Source: Streptomyces sp. XM83C
GTDB lineage: Bacteria > Actinomycetota > Actinomycetes > Streptomycetales > Streptomycetaceae
Assembly: GCF_023072675.1 (NCBI RefSeq)
Contig: NZ_JALLGL010000012.1
Coordinates: forward strand, 1-43,509
Length of the DNA stretch: 43,509 nt
Direction of reading: 5' to 3'
Shown here: one piece after another, positions 1 through 8,958 of the stretch
Layout: each line of letters begins with the position of its first letter
How positions within the stretch are numbered: position 1 is the first letter of the stretch
Notes under the pieces: generated by a model
Told to the model about the DNA's origin: nothing
Seen by the model: only the letters and a program-made list of their open reading frames with translations
Databases searched by the model: none
Program-made: the position numbers and the translations under genes

Positions 1-62
1 GAACGGGGGCGGCCGGCATGCCGCCGCGTGCTCGTACGCCGTACCGCTGCGTGGGGTGGGCA

Positions 63-106
63 GCCCGTGCGCGGCCCGTGCCCAGCCCGTGCCCAGCCCG
101 CGCGCG
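63..106. repeat. Four 11-bp tandem repeats
   Basis: Four head-to-tail 11-bp units that begin GCCCGTGC or GCCCGCGC lie 100 bp upstream of the TetR gene. The two middle units are identical (GCCCGTGCCCA). No gene is supported in positions 1-207; the repeat and the promoter below are all I see there. Confidence 0.6.
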
Positions 107-147
107 GCCCCCGGGGATCCGGTGTGTCCCGCGGCTCTCGCGTGGGC

Positions 148-176
148 TTGACAGGGTGTCGGGGCGCGTCAAACCT
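148..176 (+). promoter_or_regulatory. Promoter of the TetR gene with an inverted repeat
   Basis: TTGACA at 148-153 is followed 17 bp later by AAACCT at 171-176, a plausible housekeeping promoter 32 bp before the start codon. TTGAC (148-152) and GTCAA (168-172) form an inverted repeat that covers the promoter, so the TetR protein could bind here and repress itself. The operator role is inference. Confidence 0.45.
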
Positions 177-210
177 GGGCGGCAGGGTCCTGTCCCCCGG
201 GGAGGCGATG

Positions 211-816
211 ATGCCTGCAGCGCGGGAGTCACTGCTGGATGCCGCATTCACGGCGCTGGCCCGACGGCCGTGGTCCGCTGTGCGGATGGTGGACGTGGCC
301 GCTGCCGCCGGCGTCTCCCGGCAGACGCTGTACAACGAGTTCGGCAGCAAGGACGGGCTGGCCCGCGCGCTGGTGCGCCGTGAGGCCGACGGCTATCTCG
401 CCGGAGTGGAACGGGCGTTGGCCACCCAGGGCGACCCCAGGGACCGGCTCACCGCCACCGCGGAGTGGACCGCGTCGGCCGCCCGCGACAACGCGCTGGT
501 ACGGGCCCTGCTGACGGGATGCTGGAGCGAGCGGCTGCCGTCGCCGGCGCTGACCGCCGTACCGTCCGGCTCTCCCGTACCGGCGCAGCGGCGGGCGGAC
601 GGCCCGCTGCCGTCACCCGGCGACTTCGTGGCGCTCGTCCGGGACCGTGCCGTCGCGGTCCTCACCGCACCCGGCGCCGCCCGGTCCGACAGCGCCGAAC
701 TGGCTCGCTCCTGCGAGCTGGTCGTCCGTCTCGCGCTGTCCTGCGTCGCCGCACCGCCCGGCGAGGGCGGAGTGGCGGGGCTGGTGGACAGCCTGTTCCG
801 GCGCCAGCCGGTCTGA
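211..816 (+). CDS. TetR family transcriptional regulator
   Basis: A predicted DNA-binding repressor of 201 residues. The N-terminal 55 residues carry the TetR helix-turn-helix: an AREsLLDAAF-type first helix, then VDVAAAAGVSRQTLYNEF, the recognition-helix signature of the family. The C-terminal ligand domain is not recognisable, as usual in TetR proteins. GGGGAGG at 199-205 lies 5 nt from the ATG at 211 and only 2 nt from the ATG at 208, so 211 is preferred. The gene is convergent with the Gdx-like exporter downstream. TetR regulators often control neighbouring exporters, but a link between these two is only inference. Confidence 0.85.
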   Translation: MPAARESLLDAAFTALARRPWSAVRMVDVAAAAGVSRQTLYNEFGSKDGLARALVRREADGYLAGVERALATQGDPRDRLTATAEWTASAARDNALVRALLTGCWSERLPSPALTAVPSGSPVPAQRRADGPLPSPGDFVALVRDRAVAVLTAPGAARSDSAELARSCELVVRLALSCVAAPPGEGGVAGLVDSLFRRQPV

Positions 817-959
817 GCACCCCGGCGCGCCGAGCGGGCAGCCCGTCCGGGCGCCCCGGTGTGCCGAGCGCCCCACGCCGGTCGGCCCGACCGCCCTCGC
901 GTCGCCCGGCCCGCCGCAGACCGCCGTATACCCCGCGCCGGACCGCCGTACGCCCCGCC

Positions 960-1283
960 TCAGTGCGCCGACCCCGACAATTGCAGCCCGATCACGCCGA
1001 GGATCACCAGACTGATCGAGACGATCTTCAGTGTGGAGACCAGGTCGCCGAGGAACACCATGCCGTACACGGCGGTCCCGGCCGCGCCGATACCCGTCCA
1101 CACCGCGTACGCCGGGCCGACGTCGAGCCTCCGCAGCGACAGGGTGAGCAGACCGAAGCTGCCCAGCGCGAAGCAGGCGAACGCGATGGTGGGCCACAGC
1201 CGGGTGAAGCCGTGGGACAGCTTCAGACACACCGCGAAGCCGGTCTCCAGCAGCCCTGCGACGATGACCAGCAGCCACGCCAT
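960..1283 (-). CDS. Small multidrug resistance protein, Gdx/SugE (guanidinium exporter) type
   Basis: A 107-residue inner-membrane protein with four transmembrane helices, the standard SMR length. The essential glutamate in helix 1 is present (GLLETGFAVCLK, Glu13), and helix 3 has AYAVWTGIGA, as in SugE/Gdx proteins rather than the AYAIWSG of EmrE-type pumps. Gdx proteins exchange guanidinium for protons as antiparallel dimers. The SD-like GGGAGG lies about 8 nt before the ATG. Three 10-bp direct repeats lie 50-80 bp upstream. A guanidine riboswitch would fit the family, but I see only weak resemblance in the leader. Confidence 0.85.
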   Translation of the reverse strand: MAWLLVIVAGLLETGFAVCLKLSHGFTRLWPTIAFACFALGSFGLLTLSLRRLDVGPAYAVWTGIGAAGTAVYGMVFLGDLVSTLKIVSISLVILGVIGLQLSGSAH

Positions 1284-1330
1284 GTGCTTGTCCTCCCGTA
1301 CGTCACGTCCCGCGACCGCTTGGGGCGGCG

Positions 1331-1360
1331 CTCGGTCAGGCTTGGTCAGGCTTGGTCAGG
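1331..1360. repeat. Three 10-bp direct repeats upstream of the SMR gene
   Basis: CTCGGTCAGG, CTTGGTCAGG and CTTGGTCAGG stand head to tail. The 10-bp period puts all three on the same face of the helix, as in a repeated operator half-site. They lie in the 144-bp gap between the SMR start (1283) and the end of rsgA (1428). Their function is unknown. Confidence 0.6.
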
Positions 1361-1427
1361 TCCGGGGAGCCCGGCTCGGTGCGATTATGCACTTGCCGCC
1401 CATGCCTCCACACAAACAACGCGGAGG

Positions 1428-2438
1428 TCAGTCGCCTTCCTTCGGCTCCCGCGTGGCCAGCAGGCGGCGCAGCGAGTACAGGCGGGCCGGGTCGGCGTGC
1501 CCCTGCGCCACCCACGCGTCCAGCGCGCAGTCCGGCTCGTCGTGGCTGCACGCGCGCGGACAGTCCTCGGTACCGGGCTCCAGGTCCGGGAACGCGTGGA
1601 TGACCCGCGACGGATCGACATGGGCCAGCCCGAACGAGCGGACACCCGGTGTGTCGATCACCCAGCCGTCCGCGGCCTCCAACGGCAGCGCCAGCGCCGA
1701 TGTCGTGGTGTGCCGGCCGCGGCCCGTCACCGCGTTCACATGCCCGGTCAGTCGCCGCCGCTCCTCCGGGACCAACGCGTTGACGAGGGTGGTCTTGCCG
1801 ACACCGGAGTGACCGACGAAAGCGGTGACCCTGCCGTCCAGCAGCTCGCGCACCCGGTCCGCGGCGTCGCCGTTCTCCAGCTCCTCACGGCTGGTGACGA
1901 CGTACGGGATGTCCAGGTCGCCGTAGAGCTCCAGCAGCTTGTCCGGCGGGGACAGATCCGACTTGGTCAGCACCAGCAGCGGCTCCAGGCCGCCGTCGTA
2001 CGCAGCGACCAGACAGCGGTCGATCAGCCGCGGGCGCGGCTCCGGGTCGGCGAGGGCGGTGACGATGGCGAGCTGGTCGGCGTTGGCGACGACCACCCGC
2101 TCGTACGGGTCGTCGTCGTCCGCGGTGCGCCGCAGCACCGACGACCGCTCCTCGATGCGCACGATCCGCGCCAGGGTGTCCTTCTTGCCGGACAGATCAC
2201 CGACGAGCGCGACCCGGTCGCCCACCACCGCCGCCTTGCGCCCCAGCTCGCGTGCCTTCATCGCGACGACGGTGCGGCCGTCGACGAGGCAGGTGAGCCG
2301 GCCCCGGTCCACGGTGAGGACCATGCCGGTGGCGGCGTCCTCGTGCTTGGGGCGGATGTGGGTACGGGGCCGGGTGCCCCGGCGGCCGGGGCGGCTGCGG
2401 ATGTCGTCCTCGTCGGTGTGCTTGCCGTAGCGGCGCAT
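1428..2438 (-). CDS. rsgA: Ribosome small subunit-dependent GTPase A
   Basis: RsgA is a circularly permuted GTPase that checks 30S subunit maturation. In this 336-residue protein an OB-fold region (about 35-105) is followed by the permuted G motifs: G4 TKSD (158-161), G1 GHSGVGKTT (209-217) and G3 DTPG (262-265). The C-terminal zinc knuckle has Cys293, Cys297, His299 and Cys304. The start is MRRYGKH, 17 bp after the aroA stop, with AGGGAC upstream. An in-frame upstream start would overlap aroA and is not needed. The gene is co-directional with aroA and very likely co-transcribed, as in other streptomycetes. Confidence 0.95.
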   Translation of the reverse strand: MRRYGKHTDEDDIRSRPGRRGTRPRTHIRPKHEDAATGMVLTVDRGRLTCLVDGRTVVAMKARELGRKAAVVGDRVALVGDLSGKKDTLARIVRIEERSSVLRRTADDDDPYERVVVANADQLAIVTALADPEPRPRLIDRCLVAAYDGGLEPLLVLTKSDLSPPDKLLELYGDLDIPYVVTSREELENGDAADRVRELLDGRVTAFVGHSGVGKTTLVNALVPEERRRLTGHVNAVTGRGRHTTTSALALPLEAADGWVIDTPGVRSFGLAHVDPSRVIHAFPDLEPGTEDCPRACSHDEPDCALDAWVAQGHADPARLYSLRRLLATREPKEGD

Positions 2439-2455
2439 GACGTGTCCCTGCGTCC

Positions 2456-3772
2456 CTACGCCCCGAGCATCCCGGTCCACAGGTCGGGGAACTCCGGCAT
2501 CGTCTTCGACGTCGTCGCCACGTTCTCGATCCGCACACCCTCGACGGCCAGGCCGATGATCGCACCGGCGGTGGCCATGCGGTGGTCCTCGTACGTGTGG
2601 AAGACACCGCCGTGCAGCGGGCGCGGACGGATGTGCAGACCGTCGGCGGTCTCGGTGACGTCACCGCCCAGCTCGTTGATCTCCTTGGTGAGCGCGGCCA
2701 GGCGGTCCGTCTCGTGCAGCCGCAGATGCGCCACACCGCGCAGCGTGGACGGCGAGTCGGCCAGCGCCGCGACCGCGGCGATGCCCGGGGTCAGCTCACC
2801 GACCTCGCCGAGGTCCACATCGATGCCGTGCACGGCACCCGATCCGGTGAACACCAGGCCGTAGTCGGTGAGTTCGCAGGAACCACCCATCTCGGTGAAG
2901 ATCTCCCGCAGCCGGTCACCCGGCTGGGTCGTACGCCGCGGCCAGTCCGGGATGACGACCCGCCCGCCGGTCACCAGCGCCGCCGCGAGGAACGGCTGCG
3001 CGTTCGACAGGTCCGGCTCGATCGTCAGATCCCGGCCGAGCAGCGCACCCGGCGTGACCCGCCACACGTTCCGCTCGCCGCCCGACTCCGGGGTGTCCAC
3101 CTGGGCGCCGACCGCGCGCAGCATGTCCACGGTCATCCGGATGTGCGGCATCGACGGCAGCGTCGCGCCGACGTGCCGCACCTCCACGCCCTGGTTGAAG
3201 CGGGGCGCGGACAGCAGCAGCGCGCTGACGAACTGGGACGACGAGGACGCGTCGATCTCGACCACGCCGCCGTCCAGGGCGCCGCCGCCGTGCACCGTCA
3301 TCGGCAGCGCGCCACGGCCGTCGTCGTCGATCCGCGCGCCGAGCGCGCGCAGCGCGTCGATCACACCGTGCAGGGGACGCTCGTACGACCGCGGGTCGCC
3401 GTCGAAGCGGACGGGACCGTCGGCCAGCGTGGCGACCGGCGGCAGGAACCGCATCACCGTGCCGGCGTTGCCGACGTCCACGGTGGCCGGGCCGCGCAGC
3501 CCCGTCGGCAGCACCCGCCAGGCCTCGCCGGTGCCGTCGGGTCCCACGCCCTCCTCGATCTCCACGCCCATGGCGCGCAGCGCGCCCGCCATCAGCAGGG
3601 TGTCCCGGGACCGCAGGGGGCGGCGCAGCCAGCCCGGCTCGGAGGCGAGGGCGGCGAGCACCAGGGCACGGTTGGTGACCGACTTGGACCCGGGCACGTG
3701 GACCGTCGCGTCGACGGCTCCGCTCGCGTGCGGGGCGGGCCAGAGGGCGGTGGAGGCGGCGTTCGGGACCAT
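2456..3772 (-). CDS. aroA: 3-phosphoshikimate 1-carboxyvinyltransferase (EPSP synthase)
   Basis: This is the shikimate-pathway enzyme joining shikimate 3-phosphate and phosphoenolpyruvate. The 438-residue protein has the N-terminal [15 protein letters not shown] substrate loop, the glycine-rich [13 protein letters not shown] loop, and a C-terminal HxEDHRMA-like segment ([10 protein letters not shown]). The start is the ATG at 3772. A -10-like TAAAGT (3780-3785, minus strand) lies 7 nt before it and no Shine-Dalgarno is seen, so a leaderless transcript is likely. The in-frame GTG at 3781 would fall inside that -10 element. It heads the aroA-rsgA operon. Confidence 0.96.
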   Translation of the reverse strand: MVPNAASTALWPAPHASGAVDATVHVPGSKSVTNRALVLAALASEPGWLRRPLRSRDTLLMAGALRAMGVEIEEGVGPDGTGEAWRVLPTGLRGPATVDVGNAGTVMRFLPPVATLADGPVRFDGDPRSYERPLHGVIDALRALGARIDDDGRGALPMTVHGGGALDGGVVEIDASSSSQFVSALLLSAPRFNQGVEVRHVGATLPSMPHIRMTVDMLRAVGAQVDTPESGGERNVWRVTPGALLGRDLTIEPDLSNAQPFLAAALVTGGRVVIPDWPRRTTQPGDRLREIFTEMGGSCELTDYGLVFTGSGAVHGIDVDLGEVGELTPGIAAVAALADSPSTLRGVAHLRLHETDRLAALTKEINELGGDVTETADGLHIRPRPLHGGVFHTYEDHRMATAGAIIGLAVEGVRIENVATTSKTMPEFPDLWTGMLGA

Positions 3773-4007
3773 GGGGCCCACTTTATAAGGAGGAGAGGGC
3801 CACCGTTCGCCCGCGACCAGCCGCTGGAACGGCGACCGGGCCCGCCCCGAAGGCCGCGCACGCCGCTGTACGGGGCAACAGCCGGGCGCCCCCGACCGGG
3901 CCCCGCGCCGGCCGCGTGCGCCCCCCCGCGCCTCACAACCCCGGCGGCAGCCGCCGCGCTCGTCGCGTCCGACAGCCCCGGCGGCAGCCGGCGCCCCCGC
4001 CGGCTGC

Positions 4008-4721
4008 TCACAGCCCGAGCAGCCACCGCCCCCCGCCCGCCAGCGAGCACAGCGACACCGCGTGGAACAGGAACAGCCACAGCCCCGCCGGCGTGTGCGT
4101 CAGCCGGGCCAGCTGGTCGGCGTCGGAGTCGCCCGCACCGCCGTACCGCCGCTTGGCCTGAAGCTCGAAGGCCGGCCGGACCCCGCCCAGCAGCAGGAAC
4201 CACACCACCACGTAGGCGAACGCCGCCTGCACCTGCGGCCCCGTCAGCCACGACACCAGCACGAACACGGCACCGGTGACCACCACCGTCACGGCGCCGT
4301 ACGCGTTGCGGATCACCACCAGCATCGCCAGCAGCAGGGCCGTCGCCAGCCACAGCAGCAGCGTGATGCGCCCCGCGCCCAGCAGAGCGGCCCCGCCCAG
4401 CCCCAGCAGCGGCGGCGCGGTGTACCCGGCGACGGCGGTGAGGATCATGCCGAGGCCGTACGGCTTGCCGCGGCTGACCGTGAGACCGCTGGTGTCGGAG
4501 TGCAGGCGTATCCCGGTCAGCTGCCGGCCGGTGAGCAGCGCGACCAGACCGTGGCCGCCCTCGTGGGCGATGGTGATCGCGTTGCGGGCGACGCGCCACA
4601 CCGGCTGCGACACGACGGCGGCGAGAGCGACGAGGCCGGTGGCGCCGACCACCCACAGATCGGGATCGGACTGGGTTCCGCTCAGTTCGTCCCACAGCGA
4701 GGTCGCGGTGCTGATGTCCAT
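4008..4721 (-). CDS. M50B family membrane zinc metalloprotease-like protein
   Basis: A 237-residue integral membrane protein with about six hydrophobic segments. The HEGGH sequence (HExxH zinc motif) at about residues 54-58, in [16 protein letters not shown], together with overall length and topology, matches the M50B-like family found in actinobacteria. A candidate third zinc ligand in the later helices is not obvious, so activity is uncertain. The ATG at 4721 follows a GGGAG-containing leader. It is divergent from the SRAP gene, with only 50 bp between the starts. The substrate is unknown. Confidence 0.75.
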   Translation of the reverse strand: MDISTATSLWDELSGTQSDPDLWVVGATGLVALAAVVSQPVWRVARNAITIAHEGGHGLVALLTGRQLTGIRLHSDTSGLTVSRGKPYGLGMILTAVAGYTAPPLLGLGGAALLGAGRITLLLWLATALLLAMLVVIRNAYGAVTVVVTGAVFVLVSWLTGPQVQAAFAYVVVWFLLLGGVRPAFELQAKRRYGGAGDSDADQLARLTHTPAGLWLFLFHAVSLCSLAGGGRWLLGL

Positions 4722-4771
4722 GTTTCCGGGCTGCTCCCTGTCCTCCGGCGGAATCTGGCAGTGTGGCACGT

Positions 4772-5587
4772 ATGTGCGGACGGTATGCATCGAGTCGTGG
4801 GCCCGAGGATCTCGCGGGAATCTTCGAGATCGAGAAGTGGGAGCCGCAGGAGACCCTCGCGCCCGACTACAACGTGGCCCCGACCAAAGAGGTCTACGCC
4901 GTTCTCGACCGCCCTCTGAAGGACGCCGACGAGCCGCGTCCGGTTCGTCAGCTGCGCAAGCTGAAGTGGGGGCTCGTGCCGTCCTGGGCGAAGACACCCG
5001 AGGGCGGCGCGCGGATGATCAACGCGCGGGCGGAGACCGTCCACGAGAAGCCGGCCTACCGCCGCGCCTTCACCTCCCGGCGCTGCATCCTCCCCGCCGA
5101 CGGCTACTACGAGTGGGTCACCGGCAGCAAGGAGCGCGAGCTGGAGGTCGAGGGGAAACGGAAACGGCCGCGCAAGCAGCCGTACTTCGTGCTGCCGGCC
5201 GACGGGTCGGTGTTCGCGATGGCCGGCGTCTACGAGTTCTGGCGTGACCGGACCCTGCCGGACGACCACCCGCAGGCCTGGTGGGTGACCTGCTCGGTGA
5301 TCACCACCGAGGCGGAGACCACCCCGCTGGCCGTCGCGCCCGCCGAGGGCCCGCGCTCCCTCGCCGACATCCACCCGCGGATGCCGCTCATGCTCACCCC
5401 GGACCGCTGGGACGCCTGGCTCGACCCGTCCCGCACCGACCCCGACGATCTGCGGGAGCTGCTCGCGCCCCCGCCGCCCGGCCTGATGCGCGCCTACCCG
5501 GTGTCCACCGCCGTCAGCAACGTGCGCAACAACGGCCCGGAGCTGCTGAAGGAGCTGGAGGCCCCCGAAGAGGGCACACTCTTCTGA
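4772..5587 (+). CDS. SOS response-associated peptidase (SRAP/HMCES/YedK family)
   Basis: SRAP proteins crosslink covalently to abasic sites in single-stranded DNA through Cys2 and shield them from cleavage. This 271-residue protein begins MCGRYASS, and Cys2 must become the N-terminus, which fixes the start at ATG 4772 rather than the GTG at 4763. Family motifs follow in order: YNVAPTK, WGLVPSW, NARAETV, PADGYYEW and the late His in DIHPRMPLML. No Shine-Dalgarno is visible. A CAGTGT -10-like hexamer 7 nt before the ATG suggests a leaderless mRNA. No SOS (LexA) box is seen in the 50-bp upstream gap. Confidence 0.92.
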   Translation: MCGRYASSRGPEDLAGIFEIEKWEPQETLAPDYNVAPTKEVYAVLDRPLKDADEPRPVRQLRKLKWGLVPSWAKTPEGGARMINARAETVHEKPAYRRAFTSRRCILPADGYYEWVTGSKERELEVEGKRKRPRKQPYFVLPADGSVFAMAGVYEFWRDRTLPDDHPQAWWVTCSVITTEAETTPLAVAPAEGPRSLADIHPRMPLMLTPDRWDAWLDPSRTDPDDLRELLAPPPPGLMRAYPVSTAVSNVRNNGPELLKELEAPEEGTLF

Positions 5588-5588
5588 C

Positions 5589-6227
5589 GTGACCCGAACC
5601 ATTGAGGAGACCGTTCCCACCGACGCCGGCGACGCCCGCATCACCTGGCACCCGGCGAGGAAGGCGCGGCTGGTGCTGGCCGTGAGCCACGGCGCAGGCG
5701 GTGGCATCGAGGCCCGCGACCTCCAGGCGCTGGCCGGGGTGCTGCCCGCGCACGGCGTGACCGTCGCCCTCGTCGAGCAGCCCTGGCGGGTGGCCGGCAA
5801 GAAGGTCGCGCCCGCGCCGAGGACCCTCGACACCGGCTGGCGCGGCCTGTGGCCCGCGCTGACCCAGCCGGGCCTGCCGGTGATCGCCGGCGGGCGCAGC
5901 GCCGGGGCCCGCGTCGCCTGCCGTACGGCGACCGAGCTGGGCGCGAGCGCCGTACTGGCGCTGAGCTTCCCGCTGCACCCGCCGGGCAGGCCGGAGAAGT
6001 CCCGCGCGGACGAACTGCTCGGCGCCGGGGTGCCCACGCTCGTCGTGCAGGGCGGCAACGACCCGTTCGGCAAGCCGGAGGAGTTCCCCGAGGGGTCGTA
6101 CGAACTCGTCGAGGTGCCGTACGGCGATCACGGCTTCGCCGTGCCGAAGCGGGCGCCCGTCGGGCAGGACGAGGCCCTCACCGTGATCACCGACGCCGTG
6201 GTGAAGTGGACCGGCTCACTCGCCTGA
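5589..6227 (+). CDS. Alpha/beta hydrolase of the KANL3/Tex30-like family
   Basis: A 212-residue cytoplasmic hydrolase fold. The nucleophile elbow is GGRSAGAR (Ser in GxSxG). The acid is probably the Asp in GGNDPFG and the base the His in YGDHGFAVP near the C-terminus, all in the right order and spacing. The substrate is unknown. The GTG start lies one base after the SRAP stop, so translation is probably coupled to it. Its 3' end is just before the sigma-R-dependent promoter of sigR. Confidence 0.82.
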   Translation: MTRTIEETVPTDAGDARITWHPARKARLVLAVSHGAGGGIEARDLQALAGVLPAHGVTVALVEQPWRVAGKKVAPAPRTLDTGWRGLWPALTQPGLPVIAGGRSAGARVACRTATELGASAVLALSFPLHPPGRPEKSRADELLGAGVPTLVVQGGNDPFGKPEEFPEGSYELVEVPYGDHGFAVPKRAPVGQDEALTVITDAVVKWTGSLA

Positions 6228-6232
6228 AGGCC

Positions 6233-6259
6233 GGGAATGTCCCGCGCGCGGACGCTGTT
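6233..6259 (+). promoter_or_regulatory. Sigma-R-dependent promoter of sigR (p2)
   Basis: GGGAAT at 6233-6238 and GTT at 6257-6259 are separated by exactly 18 bp, the published sigma-R promoter form (GGAAT-N18-GTT). It lies directly upstream of sigR, as expected for the autoregulatory p2 promoter known in S. coelicolor. A transcript from here covers the upstream ATG at 6320. Confidence 0.85.
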
Positions 6260-6319
6260 GACCGGGACAGAAGTGCTGGGGCCGCCAGCGCCGACGTCAC
6301 TGGAGAGGAAGTCCGCCGC

Positions 6320-6484
6320 ATGGGTTCGACCTACTGCCCGAGCCGTGAGCGCCGCGCCGACCTGGACTGGACGGTGCTGCACGCGGCCACGACCGTTCCA
6401 GTTCGGGCGGCGGGCGGGCCGGATCGTCGTCTATCCTCCGATTCGAGTGGGACCGGTCTCGGTCTCGCCACATCGCTTGAGGAG
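6320..6484 (+). CDS. sigR: N-terminal extension producing the SigR' isoform
   Basis: The sigR frame stays open upstream of its GTG start to an ATG at 6320, preceded by GAGAGGA at 6303-6309. The added segment is exactly 55 codons and includes Cys6. A SigR' isoform with about 55 extra N-terminal residues, made from the sigma-R-induced transcript and degraded rapidly, is established in S. coelicolor. This entry covers only the extension; the full SigR' product would span 6320-7180. Confidence 0.7.
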
Positions 6485-7180
6485 GTGGGTCCGGTTCCCG
6501 GTACCGACGCAGGGACCGACAACGGCCAGGCGGAGCTGCCCGAGGGCCCGGGCGTGAGCGCGGACGCGGCGGCGGAGACGACCGCCGAGCGCAGCGCGCG
6601 CTTCGAGCGCGACGCGCTGGAGTTCCTCGACCAGATGTACTCGGCGGCCCTGCGCATGACGCGCAACCCGGCGGACGCCGAGGACCTGGTGCAGGAGACG
6701 TACGCGAAGGCGTACGCGTCCTTCCACCAGTTCCGTGAGGGCACCAACCTCAAGGCCTGGCTGTACCGGATCCTCACCAACACCTTCATCAACTCGTACC
6801 GCAAGAAGCAGCGTGAACCCCAGCGCAGCGCGGCCGAGGAGATCGAGGACTGGCAGCTGGCCCGCGCCGAGTCGCACATGTCGACCGGTCTGCGCTCGGC
6901 GGAGTCGCAGGCGCTCGACCATCTGCCGGACTCGGACGTGAAGGAAGCGCTCCAGGCGATCCCCGAGGAGTTCCGCATCGCCGTCTACCTCGCCGACGTA
7001 GAGGGCTTTGCGTACAAGGAGATCGCGGACATCATGGGGACACCCATCGGTACGGTGATGTCCCGGCTGCACCGGGGCCGCCGTCAACTGCGCGGCATGC
7101 TCGAGGACTACGCCCGAGAGCGCGGGCTGGTCCCGGCCGGCGCCGGAGAGTCGAACGAAGCGAAAGGCTCGGGCTCATGA
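6485..7180 (+). CDS. sigR: ECF sigma factor SigR, thiol-oxidative stress
   Basis: SigR directs transcription of thioredoxin, mycothiol and protein-quality genes after disulphide stress. The 231-residue form starts at GTG 6485 (VGPVPG). Region 2 holds the [20 protein letters not shown] core-binding and -10-recognition segment, followed by [20 protein letters not shown]. Region 4 holds the helix-turn-helix [21 protein letters not shown]. Its stop overlaps the rsrA start (ATGA), giving coupled translation with its anti-sigma factor. Two promoters are expected: the sigma-R promoter at 6233 and a weaker constitutive one near TATCCT at 6432-6437. Confidence 0.96.
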   Translation: MGPVPGTDAGTDNGQAELPEGPGVSADAAAETTAERSARFERDALEFLDQMYSAALRMTRNPADAEDLVQETYAKAYASFHQFREGTNLKAWLYRILTNTFINSYRKKQREPQRSAAEEIEDWQLARAESHMSTGLRSAESQALDHLPDSDVKEALQAIPEEFRIAVYLADVEGFAYKEIADIMGTPIGTVMSRLHRGRRQLRGMLEDYARERGLVPAGAGESNEAKGSGS

Positions 7181-7479
7181 GCTGCGGAGAGCCGCACGAG
7201 ACGGACTGCAGTGAGGTCCTCGACCATCTGTACGAGTTCCTCGACAGCGAGATGCCGGACGTCGATCGCGACAAGTTCCAGCAGCACTTCCAGGAGTGCT
7301 CTCCCTGCCTCGAGAAGTACGGGCTGGAGCAGGCCGTGAAGAAGCTGGTGAAGCGGTGCTGCGGGCATGACGACGTGCCCACCGACCTGCGGGCCAAGGT
7401 CATGGGCCGGATCGAGCTGATCCGCTCGGGGCAGGCCGTCCCCGAACACGATGTGACGGCCACCCCGCAGGAGTCCTGA
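7177..7479 (+). CDS. rsrA: Zinc-binding anti-sigma factor RsrA
   Basis: RsrA (ZAS family) holds SigR inactive when reduced and zinc-bound, and releases it when its cysteines form a disulphide. In this 100-residue protein the ligand and redox residues fall at the positions known for S. coelicolor RsrA: Cys3, Cys11, His37, Cys41, Cys44, Cys61 and Cys62. His37-x3-Cys41-x2-Cys44 is the ZAS motif. It overlaps sigR by 4 bp (ATGA). The redox switch looks intact. Confidence 0.97.
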   Translation: MSCGEPHETDCSEVLDHLYEFLDSEMPDVDRDKFQQHFQECSPCLEKYGLEQAVKKLVKRCCGHDDVPTDLRAKVMGRIELIRSGQAVPEHDVTATPQES

Positions 7480-7608
7480 CCCGGGCCCACCTCCGGCCCG
7501 CCGTCACCCGAACGTGCTAATCCGCGGGGCATCGGCCCGCGTGCTCCCCCCTTGCCGTCCTAGGCTCCCGACGCGGACGGCGGCACGGCCCGGGGGGGAG
7601 GGAGCGGT

Positions 7609-8958
7609 ATGGAGACGGTTCCGGGACGGGCCCGTGTGTACGTCGCCGGGGTCACCGTCTGCGCCTGCGTGCTGGTGCTGCCCTCGGCGCCGTCGCCGGC
7701 GTCCCTGCCGTCACCCGGCGTCGGGCCGTCCGCCTGGGCCGTCGCACTGCTCGCCGTGCTGTACGCGGCGGGGGAGCTGCCGGCCCGTCGCCGTCTTGCC
7801 GGAACGTTCTACCCCGTCCTCCTCGCCGGCGCCTTCCTGCTGCCCCCGCCCGCCGCGGCCCTCGTCGCGGTGCCGGGGGCACTGCTCTCCCACGGCCCGC
7901 GCCGCGGGGTGCTGCTGCGGCGCGTGTGGCGGGCCGCGCAGCTCGTCGTCGCCGTGTGGGCCGCCGCCCGGACGCACGGGGCGCTCGGCGGCCGGGGCGC
8001 CGTCGCCGCCCCCGACTTCCCCTGGGCGCTCGCCCCGGCCGGGGCCGCCGTCCTGGTGTTCTGCCTGGTCCTCGCCGTGCTCGACACGGGAGTGCTGGCC
8101 CTCGCCGAACGCGCCCCCGTGGCCCGCACCTGGCGTGCCGTGTTCGCGCACTCCCTGGCACCGGTCGCGGTGCACGGTCTCGCCGGGCTGATGATGGCCG
8201 TCCTGTGGCGCAGCCCCTACGGGCCCGTCGCCGCGCTGCTCGTGCTGCTGCCGATGTACGTCTCGTGGTGGGTGTTCGCCCAGTACCACCGCGAGCGGGC
8301 GGCCCACCGGGCGACGATCCGGGCGCTCGTCCAGGCCGTCGACATCAAGGACGGCTACACCCGCGGCCACAGCGAACGCGTCGGCCGCGCCTCGATGATG
8401 ATCGCCCGTGAGCTGGGCCTCGACGAGGACCGCGTCGAGGTGCTGCGGCTCGCCGGCATCCTGCACGACGTGGGCAAACTCGGCGTCCCCACCCGGCTGC
8501 TGCGCAAGGACGGGCCGCTCACCCCCGAGGAGCGGCGCGTCATCGAACTCCACCCCGAGTACGGCCACGAGATCACCCGCGGCATCTCCTTCCTCGGCGA
8601 GGCCCGCGCCGCGATCCTGCACCACCACGAACGGCTCGACGGCAGCGGCTACCCCTACGGGCTGTCCGGGACGCAGATCCCCGAGTGCGCCCGCGTCGTC
8701 GCCGTCGCCGACGCCTTCGACGCGATGACCTCCACCCGCACCTACCGGCGGGCCCGGCCGGTGGCCGCCGCGGTTCAGGAGCTGCGGCGGTGCGCCGGCG
8801 CCCAGTTCGACCCCACGATGGTGGAGGCGCTGATCCGGGCGCTGGCGAGGGAGGGCTGGCACCCGGCCGTCACCGCCGAGGAACCGGAGCGGGAACCGGC
8901 CGTGCCGCGCCCGCGCCGGGCCTCGCGCAGTCGCGGACGTCCCGGGGTGCACCGGTGA
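7609..8958 (+). CDS. Membrane-anchored HD-GYP domain protein
   Basis: A 449-residue protein. Several hydrophobic helices fill residues 10-225, followed by a cytoplasmic HD-GYP domain (about 235-420). The metal and catalytic motifs are intact: HSERV, H286-D287 in ILHDVGKLG, and H338HHERLDGSGYP349, the canonical GYP signature. HD-GYP proteins hydrolyse cyclic di-GMP to GMP, a second messenger that controls development in Streptomyces. The C-terminus is a basic, Arg/Pro-rich tail. GGGGGGAGGGAG precedes the ATG. The next gene overlaps by 4 bp (GTGA) and encodes a related but degenerate protein. Confidence 0.88.
   Translation: METVPGRARVYVAGVTVCACVLVLPSAPSPASLPSPGVGPSAWAVALLAVLYAAGELPARRRLAGTFYPVLLAGAFLLPPPAAALVAVPGALLSHGPRRGVLLRRVWRAAQLVVAVWAAARTHGALGGRGAVAAPDFPWALAPAGAAVLVFCLVLAVLDTGVLALAERAPVARTWRAVFAHSLAPVAVHGLAGLMMAVLWRSPYGPVAALLVLLPMYVSWWVFAQYHRERAAHRATIRALVQAVDIKDGYTRGHSERVGRASMMIARELGLDEDRVEVLRLAGILHDVGKLGVPTRLLRKDGPLTPEERRVIELHPEYGHEITRGISFLGEARAAILHHHERLDGSGYPYGLSGTQIPECARVVAVADAFDAMTSTRTYRRARPVAAAVQELRRCAGAQFDPTMVEALIRALAREGWHPAVTAEEPEREPAVPRPRRASRSRGRPGVHR

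Noticed and set aside
465..2864. Long plus-strand reading frame of 799 codons
   Set aside because: It is the antisense shadow of rsgA and aroA in GC-rich DNA; Arg/Gln/His-rich and without domains.
3784..3800. Shine-Dalgarno-like AAGGAGGAGAGG on the plus strand before 3800
   Set aside because: No suitable plus-strand start codon and coding frame follow; the complement serves the aroA promoter region.
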